Translations under genes and position numbers: made by a program | In this document: positions 52,733 through 61,022 of the stretch, in pieces | Position numbering within the stretch: the first letter of the stretch is position 1 | How the letters are laid out: the number at the start of each line of letters is the position of its first letter | The notes under the pieces: generated by a model | Seen by the model: only the letters and a program-made list of their open reading frames with translations | Databases searched by the model: none | What the model was told of the DNA's origin: nothing | Source of the DNA: an uncultured Poribacteria bacterium | Lineage (GTDB): Bacteria > Poribacteria > WGA-4E > WGA-3G | Direction of reading: 5' to 3' | Assembly: GCA_951828385.1 (NCBI GenBank) | Contig: OX639973.1 | Coordinates: 4,393,200 to 4,457,199, forward strand | Length of the DNA stretch: 64,000 nt

Positions 52733-53521
52733 ATGAAACAGTTATTGAGTTGCGTCACGCTCTTTGCGCTGATGCTGATTATAGCGGGATATGCCACAGC
52801 CGATCTCGCTGAAGGGCTTGTCGTTTACTTCACATTTGACAATGTGAAAGGGAAGACAGTTGTTGACGATTCCGGTAATGGGCTGGATGCCGATATCATT
52901 GCCAATACCGAAATTGTGGATGGCAAGTATGGGGATGCAATTCGGATTACAGCAGTGGGGGCTGATTGTGTAAACGTGCCAGCCGCTGATGAACTGAAAA
53001 TCACGGGTGAAATCACCATGGCGGCTTGGATCAACCAGGATTCTTGGGCGAATGATGCACAGTGGTTCGACAAAAACTGCCATAACGGTGGTGAGCATAC
53101 CTCCTACGGCATCGGTGCCTTTGGTGACGGTAAGAATTTTAATATGTTCCTGGGCACCGGCAACGCTAGACCGAGGTTGGAAAAACCGCATGCGCTGGAA
53201 ACGAAAACATGGCATCACGTCGTTGGAACCTACGATGGGGCAACGATGAAAATCTACGTTGATGGTGAAGTCGCAGCGGAGCAAGATCAAAAAATTGACT
53301 TCAAAGGCACTAATGACCAGGACTTGCGGATCGGATGTTCCAAGGACCGTCCGAATTATACCTTTGAGAACGGTTCTATTGACGAAGCTGCTGTCTGGCG
53401 ACGTGCGCTGAGTGAAGCTGAAATCCAAGAAATAGCAAATGAAGGATTCCTCGCAGTTTCACCGCTTGATAAAGTCGCAACAACTTGGGGTAGTATTAAG
53501 CGGAAAACTGGGACGTATTAA
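52733..53521 (+). CDS. Secreted LamG-domain protein, tandem copy 2
   Basis: A 262-residue paralogue of the preceding protein with the same signal peptide style (LALMLIIAGYATAD-like), LamG strands (LVVYFTFDNVKGKTVVDDSG, TMAAWINQDSW, TYDGATMKIYVDGE) and tail SPLDKVATTWGSIKRK. AGGAGGGCGAACAG lies before the ATG at 52733; the longer open frame to 52661 is not needed. Most differences are conservative, so both copies are under selection. The MITE and a hairpin terminator follow. Confidence 0.88.
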   Translation: MKQLLSCVTLFALMLIIAGYATADLAEGLVVYFTFDNVKGKTVVDDSGNGLDADIIANTEIVDGKYGDAIRITAVGADCVNVPAADELKITGEITMAAWINQDSWANDAQWFDKNCHNGGEHTSYGIGAFGDGKNFNMFLGTGNARPRLEKPHALETKTWHHVVGTYDGATMKIYVDGEVAAEQDQKIDFKGTNDQDLRIGCSKDRPNYTFENGSIDEAAVWRRALSEAEIQEIANEGFLAVSPLDKVATTWGSIKRKTGTY

Positions 53522-53541
53522 GAACTGTCCTGTACGAATGT

Positions 53542-53667
53542 TATAGTGAAGCCCATAAATAAGTGGACATCTTTGTAGCATAAACTGTTAGTTTGTGCCA
53601 GTCTGAATGCCTGTTATAGGTATTCAGACTGTTTGAGAGTGCCCAATTAACTATAGGTTTTACTATA
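53542..53667. mobile_element. MITE copy 2
   Basis: Same 126-bp unit as at 27824-27949, including both internal hairpins, with scattered substitutions. It begins TATAGTGAA and ends TTTACTATA, flanked by TA. It lies between a LamG stop and the terminator. Confidence 0.8.
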
Positions 53668-53671
53668 AAAG

Positions 53672-53704
53672 GCACAGGTGTTGTTTCGGCACCTGTGCTT
53701 TCTT
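53672..53704 (+). terminator. Rho-independent-type terminator
   Basis: GCACAGGTG (53672-53680), 9-nt loop, CACCTGTGC (53690-53698), then TTTCTT. An A-run on the left side makes it possibly bidirectional. It ends the LamG unit before the Gfo gene. Confidence 0.7.
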
Positions 53705-53720
53705 ATGTGGAGGGAGAAAA

Positions 53721-54800
53721 ATGACAAAAATCGGAATTGTTGGCATCGGTTTTATGGGCATGATTCACTACTATGCTGTTCAGCGCATCACAGGAGCCGA
53801 AGTCGTTGCTATCTGCACACGAGATCCGAAGAAACTCGCTGGCGACTGGACCGGCATTCAAGGGAATTTTGGACCCCGAGGCGGCATGGAAGATCTCTCA
53901 AACGTCCAAAAATATAGTGAAATTGACGAACTTCTCGCCGATGAAGAGGTCGAGCTCGTCGATATCTGCCTGCCGACACATCTACACAAGTCCGTCAGTA
54001 TGGCATCCCTTGAAGCAGGAAAACACACGCTTGTTGAAAAGCCAATTTCTATCTCAATTGACGATGCCAACGAACTCGTTGAACTTGAGAAGCGTATCGG
54101 TACTGAACGAGCGGCAGCAAATCAAAGTCCGTGTTATCTGATGGTAGCACACGTGCTACCCTTCTTTGCGGAATACGCTTATGCGAAACGGATCGTTGAG
54201 GAAGGGAAATACGGTGAACTCCTCGGCGCGCATTTTAAGCGGATTATCTCCAGACCGAGCTGGTCACGCGATGTCGCGGATCTCGACAAAAGCGGCGGCC
54301 CTGGTATTGATTTACACATTCACGACACCCATTTCATTCAACTCCTCTGTGGTATTCCCGATGCTGTGTTCTCACAAGGCAAAATTGCCGGTGGGAACTA
54401 CGTGGATTACCTGACAACGCAATACATTTACAATGATAAGGAGATTACTGTCAGCTGTTCTTCTGGCGGAATCTCGCAACGCGGGCGTGCTTTCTCGCAC
54501 GGGTTTGAAATCTTCCTTGAAAAAGCGACGTTACTTTTTGATTTTTCGACGTTAGCGGGTGAAGCGTCCACTGCAGTGCCGCTGACACTTCTCAACGACG
54601 AAGGAGAAGTCGAACAGGTAGATTTGGGGGATGTCGATCCGATTGATGCCTTCGTGGGTGAACTTCAATACGCTGTTGAAGCGATTGATTGGGAGACCGA
54701 ACCCACAGCGTTATCCGGTATTGGCGCACGGGATGCGCTACTGCTCTGCTATAAAGAGGCGGAATCCATTAGAACGGGTGAGATTGTCCCTATTCGTTAG
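53721..54800 (+). CDS. Gfo/Idh/MocA family oxidoreductase
   Basis: A 359-residue NAD(P)-dependent dehydrogenase: GIVGIGFMGMIHYYAVQ (4-20) is the dinucleotide motif, HTLVEKPISISIDDANELVE carries the EKP catalytic lysine, and the second domain has GGPGIDLHIHDTHFIQLLCG with the conserved aspartate-histidine of this family. It starts at the ATG with GGAGGGAG upstream. It is likely to act on a sugar or cyclitol. The following methyltransferase starts 29 bp after its stop. Confidence 0.9.
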   Translation: MTKIGIVGIGFMGMIHYYAVQRITGAEVVAICTRDPKKLAGDWTGIQGNFGPRGGMEDLSNVQKYSEIDELLADEEVELVDICLPTHLHKSVSMASLEAGKHTLVEKPISISIDDANELVELEKRIGTERAAANQSPCYLMVAHVLPFFAEYAYAKRIVEEGKYGELLGAHFKRIISRPSWSRDVADLDKSGGPGIDLHIHDTHFIQLLCGIPDAVFSQGKIAGGNYVDYLTTQYIYNDKEITVSCSSGGISQRGRAFSHGFEIFLEKATLLFDFSTLAGEASTAVPLTLLNDEGEVEQVDLGDVDPIDAFVGELQYAVEAIDWETEPTALSGIGARDALLLCYKEAESIRTGEIVPIR

Positions 54801-54829
54801 TCCAATAGTCCGAAATTTCCTACTATACA

Positions 54830-55972
54830 ATGAACGCTTTCTACGCCGTTAGTAACATCGGTGAACTCTATGTTCCCGTTGAATATCGAGATGCTGTCTT
54901 TGCGCGCGCACGCGTCAAGTTGTTCGCGCACCAGGAGTTGAGACATCTCAACCGGATCTTTACACACATTCGGCACGGTGGCGTTGCGGTTGTGGAGGGG
55001 CAGTGGGACCAAATTACCGCTGTTATGGACTATATCCAACGCCACAAGCAGGATTTAATCCAAGAAGCGTCTCATCGGAATTCTAAGCAGCGAGACCGGA
55101 GAGACTTGCGTGGAAAATCAGCAAGCCGTGCCTTAAAAGAAGCCTTAGAGCGATTGATGTGTTGGGCGGATGCTGATGGCATCTTGCAGGTTGACCCCGC
55201 GCCTGTCCTTCCGTATCTATTGGAATTGGCTGGCGAACCCGCGGCGGCAAATCAAGGCAAACCTTTTCTCCTTCCGCTCATAAAGATACAACAGATTCAA
55301 AGCGCGCTCGCCGAGACCTATCCTATTCGTGCGCTTGATGCTTCGCTTGTCGCTTCCGAAAACGTTCTCGCACCGCGTTCGCAAGAGACGGTTGCATGTT
55401 TTCAAGAGGCGTTACAGCACGTCCGCCGACCGGATTCGTCTACAACAACAGTAGTCGTTGCCGACATCGGGTGTGGCAGTGGGTGTTTAACCCTGTTAGC
55501 ACGACAGGAATTGGGTGAACAGACCGGGATATATGCATCTGACCTGCTCCCCGAAGCAATAGCGACGACGAAGTTGAACATCCAACGCCTCCTGCCAGAT
55601 TCACATGCTATAGAAGTTATGCCCGCCGGGGACCTTTTTGATCCGTTTGCTTCGCGTCAATTTGATGTCATTATCTTCAATGCGCCGTGGGTTGTTGCCC
55701 GCGTGCGCAACCGCGCCGAACTCGCCATCCACGATGAAAAACAGCAGACAGTCGAACGCTTTTTTGCACACGTCTCAAATTTCCTGAAACCTGATGGTAC
55801 GATTTTATTAGGATATGCAGATGCTTCCGGTCCTAAGGCGATTGAAAACCTTGAGGCAATAATTGCAGCAGCCGGTTTTAGGGAGGATGCACTCTTTAAA
55901 AGACGAGTGGCAACGCATCGGTCGAAACGGAAGTGGGAACAGATTCGGGTGTCCGTTTTACGTCGGAAGTAG
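54830..55972 (+). CDS. Class I methyltransferase, HemK/RlmG-like
   Basis: A 380-residue protein. The N-terminal 150 residues have no recognised domain. The C-terminal part is a class I methyltransferase: VADIGCGSGCLTLLA (motif I), GIYASDLLPEAI, and motif IV IIFNAPWVV instead of NPPY. NPPY-type motifs belong to enzymes that methylate glutamine or adenine nitrogens; the substitution NAPW is also seen in several small-molecule and rRNA enzymes, so the target is unsettled. No clear Shine-Dalgarno; the ATG follows the Gfo gene closely. Confidence 0.72.
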   Translation: MNAFYAVSNIGELYVPVEYRDAVFARARVKLFAHQELRHLNRIFTHIRHGGVAVVEGQWDQITAVMDYIQRHKQDLIQEASHRNSKQRDRRDLRGKSASRALKEALERLMCWADADGILQVDPAPVLPYLLELAGEPAAANQGKPFLLPLIKIQQIQSALAETYPIRALDASLVASENVLAPRSQETVACFQEALQHVRRPDSSTTTVVVADIGCGSGCLTLLARQELGEQTGIYASDLLPEAIATTKLNIQRLLPDSHAIEVMPAGDLFDPFASRQFDVIIFNAPWVVARVRNRAELAIHDEKQQTVERFFAHVSNFLKPDGTILLGYADASGPKAIENLEAIIAAAGFREDALFKRRVATHRSKRKWEQIRVSVLRRK

Positions 55973-56041
55973 AGGTAGCAAACTTCCCATTTGACTTTGT
56001 GGCAAATGGTTTTTATGCTTTGCCCAAATATTGCCTTTTGC

Positions 56042-56070
56042 TTGACAAGCAACCGGGAAAATGGTATGCT
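56042..56070 (+). promoter_or_regulatory. Promoter for the HEPN coiled-coil gene
   Basis: TTGACA (56042-56047), 17-bp spacer, TATGCT (56065-56070). With GTGGAGGTTGTAAAC just ahead of TTG at 56101 it supports that start and independent transcription. Confidence 0.7.
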
Positions 56071-56100
56071 GAGAAAAATCTATCTGTGGAGGTTGTAAAC

Positions 56101-58185
56101 TTGAGCAGAGCAAAAAAATACCCTAACCGAGATGCGCTCCGTCAAGCAAATGATATATACTTAGATACTATGCGCCTTTTTATTAGTCATTATTTGAAGC
56201 AGGTTCCGGGGGAAACAGTTGAAGATTTAATTGGGAGTGCATTGGCAGATGAGCAAGCAGACAAATTTTGGGAAAAATTGGATGAGGATAATGATATTGA
56301 ATCTGCAATTGACTTTAGTTATTTTCCACTAATCGTCAAAAAAAATTGGTTAATTATCCGAAATAGACGAAATTATGGTTTCGCGCAGCGATTCAATGAG
56401 GATATGACTGTCCAGAGTATGTTATGGCTGATAAAGGAAGGGCGGAATTCTTGTGAGCATCGCGGTAAAAAAGATTTAGACTCAGAATTTGTTCGGATGA
56501 ACTTGTTTCTCATTGCTGATGTGCTCGGTAAAATCAACAGACCGGACGAACAACGTGAGGTTGAAGTTATCCGAGATGAACTTTTTCCTGATACGGCGGA
56601 GCACCTCGCGGAGGCGGAGAAACACTTGAAAGATTTGGAATCAGAGAAATCGGAGAAGGAAAAACGCTTGGCAGATGTAGCGTCAGAAAAGAAGGAATAT
56701 GAAAAAGAAAACGCAGCACTGTCAAAACAGGTAGATGAGAAAGAGAACCAACGTAAAAAATTAGATAGACAACTCAAGAAAGCAAAAGCGGACAACGATA
56801 AATATAAGAAAGATATTGCTGGCAAGAAACAACGTTTAGAAGCATCCGAAGCAACACAAGCCGACTATAAAAACCGTCTTGAAACTACATCGAAAGATTT
56901 GGAGGACGCGAAAAAAGAATGGCAGGTGTGTGAGGATAATCTCAGAAGTACATCGGAGCGATTGGAAGAGGCTGTAGAAGAGTGGGTCACATGCGTGGAA
57001 CGCCTCACTGCTCTGCGAAAACTGTTCACGGTAGCAACAATCGGGAATCAGACAGTTCAAGTAATATACCCGCTTATTGAAACGGATTCTACTGTCCGAA
57101 TACTTGACCGACGCGGTGTGAACAAGAAAAATTACCTTTTAGAGTTGTTAGAACAGAAGCAGCCTACTCTCATCTATGTCCAAAGTGAGGAGATGGCTGA
57201 TCTGTTATTGGAACGTGTTGTTTCAGAGAAATCAGACGCTATCGAAAAGCATGGTGAGCATACTTCTGAGACAGAAGAGATGGAAATTTTGAAAAGACTT
57301 GAGAGTGGGGAGTTGGTTGCTGTTGTTTCAGATACTACATTCTCCACATTGACTTCGGCACATTGCGTTGAGCACTTTGTTTTCTGCCACCTTGTCCCGA
57401 GTTTGGATGAATTCTGCCAGCGGTGTCAACCTGCTTTTACGTCAGGAAAGAATGCGTATCTGCATCTCATTTACAATAAGGAACAAGATGTTGAAGGGTT
57501 AAACCAGTGGTTAACTCAAAAGTATCCCGATGCAGAGGCGTTAGGAGAGTTATACCGAGAATTGAAAAGGCTTGCAGAAACAGACGGTAATTTCATTAAA
57601 ACTGAGAGTGTTTACAACGAAAGTGTCTATAGCGAATTGGGTATGGCGAAGTTAGGGATTGAAACGGGGCTTGCTATTTTTGAGGAATTACAATTTCTTG
57701 AGCGAAATGAAAGAGGTGTGAAAGTTTTACCTGATCCAGAGAAGAGAGGTTTGGACGAGTCAGAGATTTATTGTGGTGGTGAGAAACTAAAACAGGGAAT
57801 AGCAGAGACTCAGGCATTTCAACTTAAGCAGCCGATTGAACAGATTTGGAAAAGGTTAGAAAAAAAAATGGACGTGGGCAGTGAGCAAGTATTATATGAA
57901 GGCGACATTGATAAGACGGACTTTAGTATTTCGGAAGCGGAAGAGGATGAGCAACCTACAAAGACTGTTGAAAATGATAGCGGAGCGGATGACGGAGATA
58001 CTGAAGCGAGTCAGGTATCCAAACCTGCACGTGCGAATGCTAAAGTGACTGAGGAACAAGTTAGGGAGATCCGATCCCGGAGCACAGCAGGTGAGTCAAA
58101 CAGTGAACTCGCAAAGGAATTTGACCTATCACCTACGGCTGTTCGGAATATCGTCCTGCGAAAAACGTGGAAGGACGTTGAATAG
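56101..58185 (+). CDS. HEPN / coiled-coil / helicase-lobe / HTH multidomain protein
   Basis: About 694 residues from a TTG (GGAGG 8 nt upstream). Residues ~10-160 look like the Swt1-type HEPN domain, with the RNase motif R-x4-H as RNSCEH (115-120). Residues ~165-320 form a highly charged coiled coil. Residues ~350-465 resemble the second RecA lobe of an SF2 helicase (TLIYVQSEEMADLLLERV, ELVAVVSDTTFSTLTSAHCV, FVFCHLVPSLDEFCQRC), but the first lobe with Walker A is absent and the arginine-finger motif is eroded. The C-terminal ~45 residues (VREIRSRSTAGESNSELAKE) are a helix-turn-helix. This combination suggests an RNA-cutting defence or stress protein; I know no named family with it. Confidence 0.65.
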   Translation: MSRAKKYPNRDALRQANDIYLDTMRLFISHYLKQVPGETVEDLIGSALADEQADKFWEKLDEDNDIESAIDFSYFPLIVKKNWLIIRNRRNYGFAQRFNEDMTVQSMLWLIKEGRNSCEHRGKKDLDSEFVRMNLFLIADVLGKINRPDEQREVEVIRDELFPDTAEHLAEAEKHLKDLESEKSEKEKRLADVASEKKEYEKENAALSKQVDEKENQRKKLDRQLKKAKADNDKYKKDIAGKKQRLEASEATQADYKNRLETTSKDLEDAKKEWQVCEDNLRSTSERLEEAVEEWVTCVERLTALRKLFTVATIGNQTVQVIYPLIETDSTVRILDRRGVNKKNYLLELLEQKQPTLIYVQSEEMADLLLERVVSEKSDAIEKHGEHTSETEEMEILKRLESGELVAVVSDTTFSTLTSAHCVEHFVFCHLVPSLDEFCQRCQPAFTSGKNAYLHLIYNKEQDVEGLNQWLTQKYPDAEALGELYRELKRLAETDGNFIKTESVYNESVYSELGMAKLGIETGLAIFEELQFLERNERGVKVLPDPEKRGLDESEIYCGGEKLKQGIAETQAFQLKQPIEQIWKRLEKKMDVGSEQVLYEGDIDKTDFSISEAEEDEQPTKTVENDSGADDGDTEASQVSKPARANAKVTEEQVREIRSRSTAGESNSELAKEFDLSPTAVRNIVLRKTWKDVE

Positions 58186-58486
58186 CCATCAATACAAAAG
58201 CGGGACTTACGCAAATTTAGCACGCGATAGTAGATTTTTAGTTTTAAACCGCCTATAGAAGAAGTCCGCAGAAATCCGCAAAAACACCCCAAGCAAAAAT
58301 ACCCCTATCAATACGCAGAAACACCCAAGCAAAAATACCCTCTTATCAGGGGATTTTAAGAGGAAAGGCGTGAGTTCTAAAAAGGTTACTTTTAGCGGGG
58401 TTAGGAAACCCCGCTATCGAAAAGGGGGTTTTGGTATTACCAAATTTCCTTTAGGTCTAAGGTTTCCCCGAACATTAACTACCCGC
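58186..58486. repeat. Repeat-rich intergenic region with REP-like hairpin
   Basis: No gene seen. AAGCAAAAATACCC occurs twice (about 58290-58304 and 58326-58340). TAGCGGGGTT-agga-AACCCCGCTA (58393-58416) is a perfect 10-bp hairpin, and TTTGGT-att-ACCAAA follows near 58430-58444. Confidence 0.6.
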
Positions 58487-59056
58487 CTACGACTCGTCTG
58501 CATCGGTGGCTTCGGTTTCGCGTGCTTCGTCCCTCGCTTTCCGTCTGGCAAGCTCTGCGTCTATCTGCTCCTGCGTCCAAATCGCTAAACCGCCGGGGAC
58601 ATTGCATATTTGACCCGGGATCATCTCATTGAGATCCCCCGTCGGCATCCGCCCTGTGTCAATGAGATGCAGACGTGCTTTCTGGTATTGATAGGACTGG
58701 CATTCCACGGCTTTGATGATTGCCTTCTTCGATCGCGGGGTGCCATCTGATAGCAGGTCAAAAACGCGATCTGCGAGTGCCGCGACTTCAGCATCCGTCA
58801 TTTCTTCGGGTTCGGGTGCGGGCGGCTGCGACTTCTGCGGCTTCGGGGGCTTCTGTGACGTGCCTTTACCCGAATCCTGATTGCGGACGGGTTGATCGAG
58901 CCGTTCAGAGATGTCAGCGAGTTGGAATAGGATTTCGTTCACGGCGCGTTCTAAATTGGTGACCCGTGTTTCTAAGGGATCCACTTTTGGCGCGCTTGGA
59001 CTCCCGGAGAAGTCGCTCAGGGATCCTAACGCTTTCGATTGATTATGCTTCGGCAA
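58487..59056 (-). CDS. Small protein with coiled coil and winged-helix-like region
   Basis: A 189-residue protein from a TTG start (AGGA upstream). Residues 25-55 (DPLETRVTNLERAVNEIL) form a short coiled coil. A Pro/Lys/Gln-rich linker follows, and then MTDAEVAALADRVFDLLSDG and TPRSKKAIIKAVECQSYQYQ, which has the spacing of a winged helix-turn-helix. The acidic tail RKARDEARETEATDADES is low complexity. No family is recognised; it may be an accessory DNA-binding protein. It is downstream of the IS607-type relic on the same strand. Confidence 0.5.
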   Translation of the reverse strand: MPKHNQSKALGSLSDFSGSPSAPKVDPLETRVTNLERAVNEILFQLADISERLDQPVRNQDSGKGTSQKPPKPQKSQPPAPEPEEMTDAEVAALADRVFDLLSDGTPRSKKAIIKAVECQSYQYQKARLHLIDTGRMPTGDLNEMIPGQICNVPGGLAIWTQEQIDAELARRKARDEARETEATDADES

Positions 59057-59084
59057 TGTTCATCCTGTTCCTTTGAACCTGAGT

Positions 59085-59108
59085 ATTTACAGAAAAAACG
59101 CTGTAAAT
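59085..59108. terminator. Hairpin downstream of the second tnpB
   Basis: ATTTACAG (59085-59092), loop aaaaaacg, CTGTAAAT (59101-59108). Perfect 8-bp stem with the A/T-run in the loop, so not a classical terminator; may be the element's end structure. Confidence 0.35.
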
Positions 59109-59124
59109 CTCGGTTTGCATCTAC

Positions 59125-60312
59125 CTAAGTAGATGGAGAAACCGTCAAAGCACGCGCGATGTTCTTGATGAATATCCCACGTGCACCGTTCAAATCCCTA
59201 TCCATAGATTGACCTTCTGATGACTTGATGACTTTAGAACCGCCGAGGTTCGCGACGATTTCACCCGTCCAAGACACCGTTTTAGAAGTATACGCCTCAC
59301 ACACATCTATCACTCGCACACCATATTCTTTGGTTTTTTGTTTCAAGAAAACTTTGAAACGATAGTGGGAAAGCGTTAGCATTTGCCGAACGGACTTCTT
59401 TCGCAACTTCCTACCCCCGCGTTTTGTCATCCGTTTCGTCTCAAAAGTCGGGAGCAAAATAATATCAAAGTTTGTTACGAGGAAATGGGCGATCTTCTTG
59501 TGAAGTTCATCAATGAGATTACGGATTTTGACCTTGATTCTATTCGCAGCTTTCCGCAAAGCACGCCGTAGCGGGCGTTTCTCTTGCGTTGCGCGTGCGT
59601 AAAGGGTATCGCAGTGTTGACAAAGCCTTTGAATACGGTTGATACACTGCATACCTAACCAACCGAAGCAGTCTTCAGAGAAAAATGTCATAAAATCACG
59701 AACACCGGGATCAAGGGCTACTATTCTACCACTTGGTTCTCGCGTCTTTTTCTTCTCAATGTATGATACACAAAGAAAATACCTACCATTCTCACGTATC
59801 AGTTGAGAATCCTTAACTTCTGCATTCGTATCACGGTCTGATACCTTACCTGTTCCTTGAGGTTTGGCAGGTAAAGGTTCTGACATTTTCATATCGCCTA
59901 AAAATCTAACGTAAAAGCCATTCTTTTTCAGAGAGTCGGCACGCAAGTAAAGCGTCTGTCTCGGATGCTTTCTGGAGCGAAACTTGACGCTTTGAAACTT
60001 GCCTGTCTGCTTACATTTGATTTTGGCGTTTCCAACAGCTTGACAGGCATCCATGACCGCACCCGCCTTTATCTGACGCGGTGTTTCCTTATGCCATTCA
60101 GGGAGTTCGTCAAAAACTACAGGAACAAGTCCTTTGAAATTTGTGGGTGTATCCTCATCATTGAGCAAAGATATTGCCTTATTGTATGCATAGCGTGAAG
60201 TGCCAAACCACTTACTCAGAATCGCTTTTTGTTCCGCTGTCGGAAAGATTTCTATCTTCCTTGATTTGGTCACGGTATCGCCGGAGTCCGGACATTCTAC
60301 AGGAAAAGACAT
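59125..60312 (-). CDS. tnpB: IS607-type TnpB lacking the zinc ribbon
   Basis: A 395-residue TnpB from the ATG at 60312, which overlaps the serine-recombinase remnant. RuvC-I is IVALDPGVRDFMTF, RuvC-II is ILLPTFETKRMTKRGGRKLR, and RuvC-III is MDRDLNGARGIF, all with the acidic residues. Between RuvC-II and III the family has a zinc ribbon of two CxxC pairs (SKTCSWCG...KC.xCG). Here it reads SKTVSWTG...KSSEGQ, so all four cysteines are gone and one codon is missing, though the frame is open. The longer open frame to 60549 is out-of-frame recombinase sequence. Whether it can still cut DNA with a guide RNA is unknown. Confidence 0.8.
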   Translation of the reverse strand: MSFPVECPDSGDTVTKSRKIEIFPTAEQKAILSKWFGTSRYAYNKAISLLNDEDTPTNFKGLVPVVFDELPEWHKETPRQIKAGAVMDACQAVGNAKIKCKQTGKFQSVKFRSRKHPRQTLYLRADSLKKNGFYVRFLGDMKMSEPLPAKPQGTGKVSDRDTNAEVKDSQLIRENGRYFLCVSYIEKKKTREPSGRIVALDPGVRDFMTFFSEDCFGWLGMQCINRIQRLCQHCDTLYARATQEKRPLRRALRKAANRIKVKIRNLIDELHKKIAHFLVTNFDIILLPTFETKRMTKRGGRKLRKKSVRQMLTLSHYRFKVFLKQKTKEYGVRVIDVCEAYTSKTVSWTGEIVANLGGSKVIKSSEGQSMDRDLNGARGIFIKNIARALTVSPST

Positions 60313-60555
60313 GCAGAATTGCGAGGAGATCGGCAGTAAGTTCCTCTTCGGGGGAACCGTAAACAGTTTCGTTGAGAACCACGACTTCTCCACCGTTTTG
60401 TTCGACCAAGAACTGTATGACTTCGCCGCCGAAACGGGCGAGTCGATCCCGATGGGCAACAACAATACGGAGTTTATCGCCCCGCAAGATGCGTTCCAAT
60501 AAGGTTCTAAGCCCTTTCCGTTTGAAGTTGATATCGCTACCGAAGTCAATGAGTT
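60212..60555 (-). pseudogene. 3' part of an IS607 serine recombinase (tnpA)
   Basis: The readable homology begins about FGSDINFKRKGLRTLLERIL and continues GDKLRIVVAHRDRLARFGGE, the resolvase-domain signature of IS607 TnpA, then VVVLNETVYGSPEEELTADL. The N-terminal MerR-type helix-turn-helix and the catalytic serine are absent; a GTAG-footed hairpin sits at 60608-60630 where they should be. Its 3' end overlaps tnpB, as in intact IS607 elements. Confidence 0.7.
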
Positions 60556-60607
60556 TGATAAAAGTTGGACTTATGTAGCGTCCGATGTTAATTTGTGCTG
60601 TATACGC

Positions 60608-60630
60608 CACAAACTGACAGTTTGTGCTAC
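60608..60630. repeat. GTAG-footed REP-like hairpin in the tnpA relic
   Basis: CACAAACT-gac-AGTTTGTG followed by CTAC (60627-60630). Nearly the same as the first hairpin in the MITE. Confidence 0.6.
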
Positions 60631-61022
60631 GATTCACGGATACCCTGTGGTGCGGAAATAGAACCGATAACACATCCGAAATGATTAATCAAACTGGCAT
60701 TATATTAGAAAGTTTAACACACTTCAGGTCCCTTTGTCAACACTTTTTCTCGCCCGCAACGCAGCATTTCTCAAAGAAGCTGCCAGCGAATCCAACCCAA
60801 TCCACTCAACAACGGTCGCTGGGAAGTCAATAAACATCAGTCTTCCAGCTATCATAAGGTCATTTGATACTATTGTCGGGCACCCTACTTGTATGCTAAC
60901 CATGCTGAAGTTGCTGAAGCACTCAACGTTGATATAAGAACTTTCAAGAAGTACTGGCCTGAGAACAAACTGTTTCCAAGTCATTACACGCTTTTTACGA
61001 GATAAAATTTGTGCCTACACAT
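60631..61022. other. Region with no clear gene; possible HTH relic at 60868-61005 (+)
   Basis: A plus-strand stretch reads LYANHAEVAEALNVDIRTFK then KYWPENKLFPSH and a stop; HAEVAEALNVDIRTFKKYW has a helix-turn-helix look. It has no start codon of its own and a stop just upstream, so it is a relic at best. Nothing else could be supported here. Confidence 0.3.

Noticed and set aside
60313-60549. N-terminal extension of the second TnpB
   Set aside because: It is the recombinase region read in the wrong frame.
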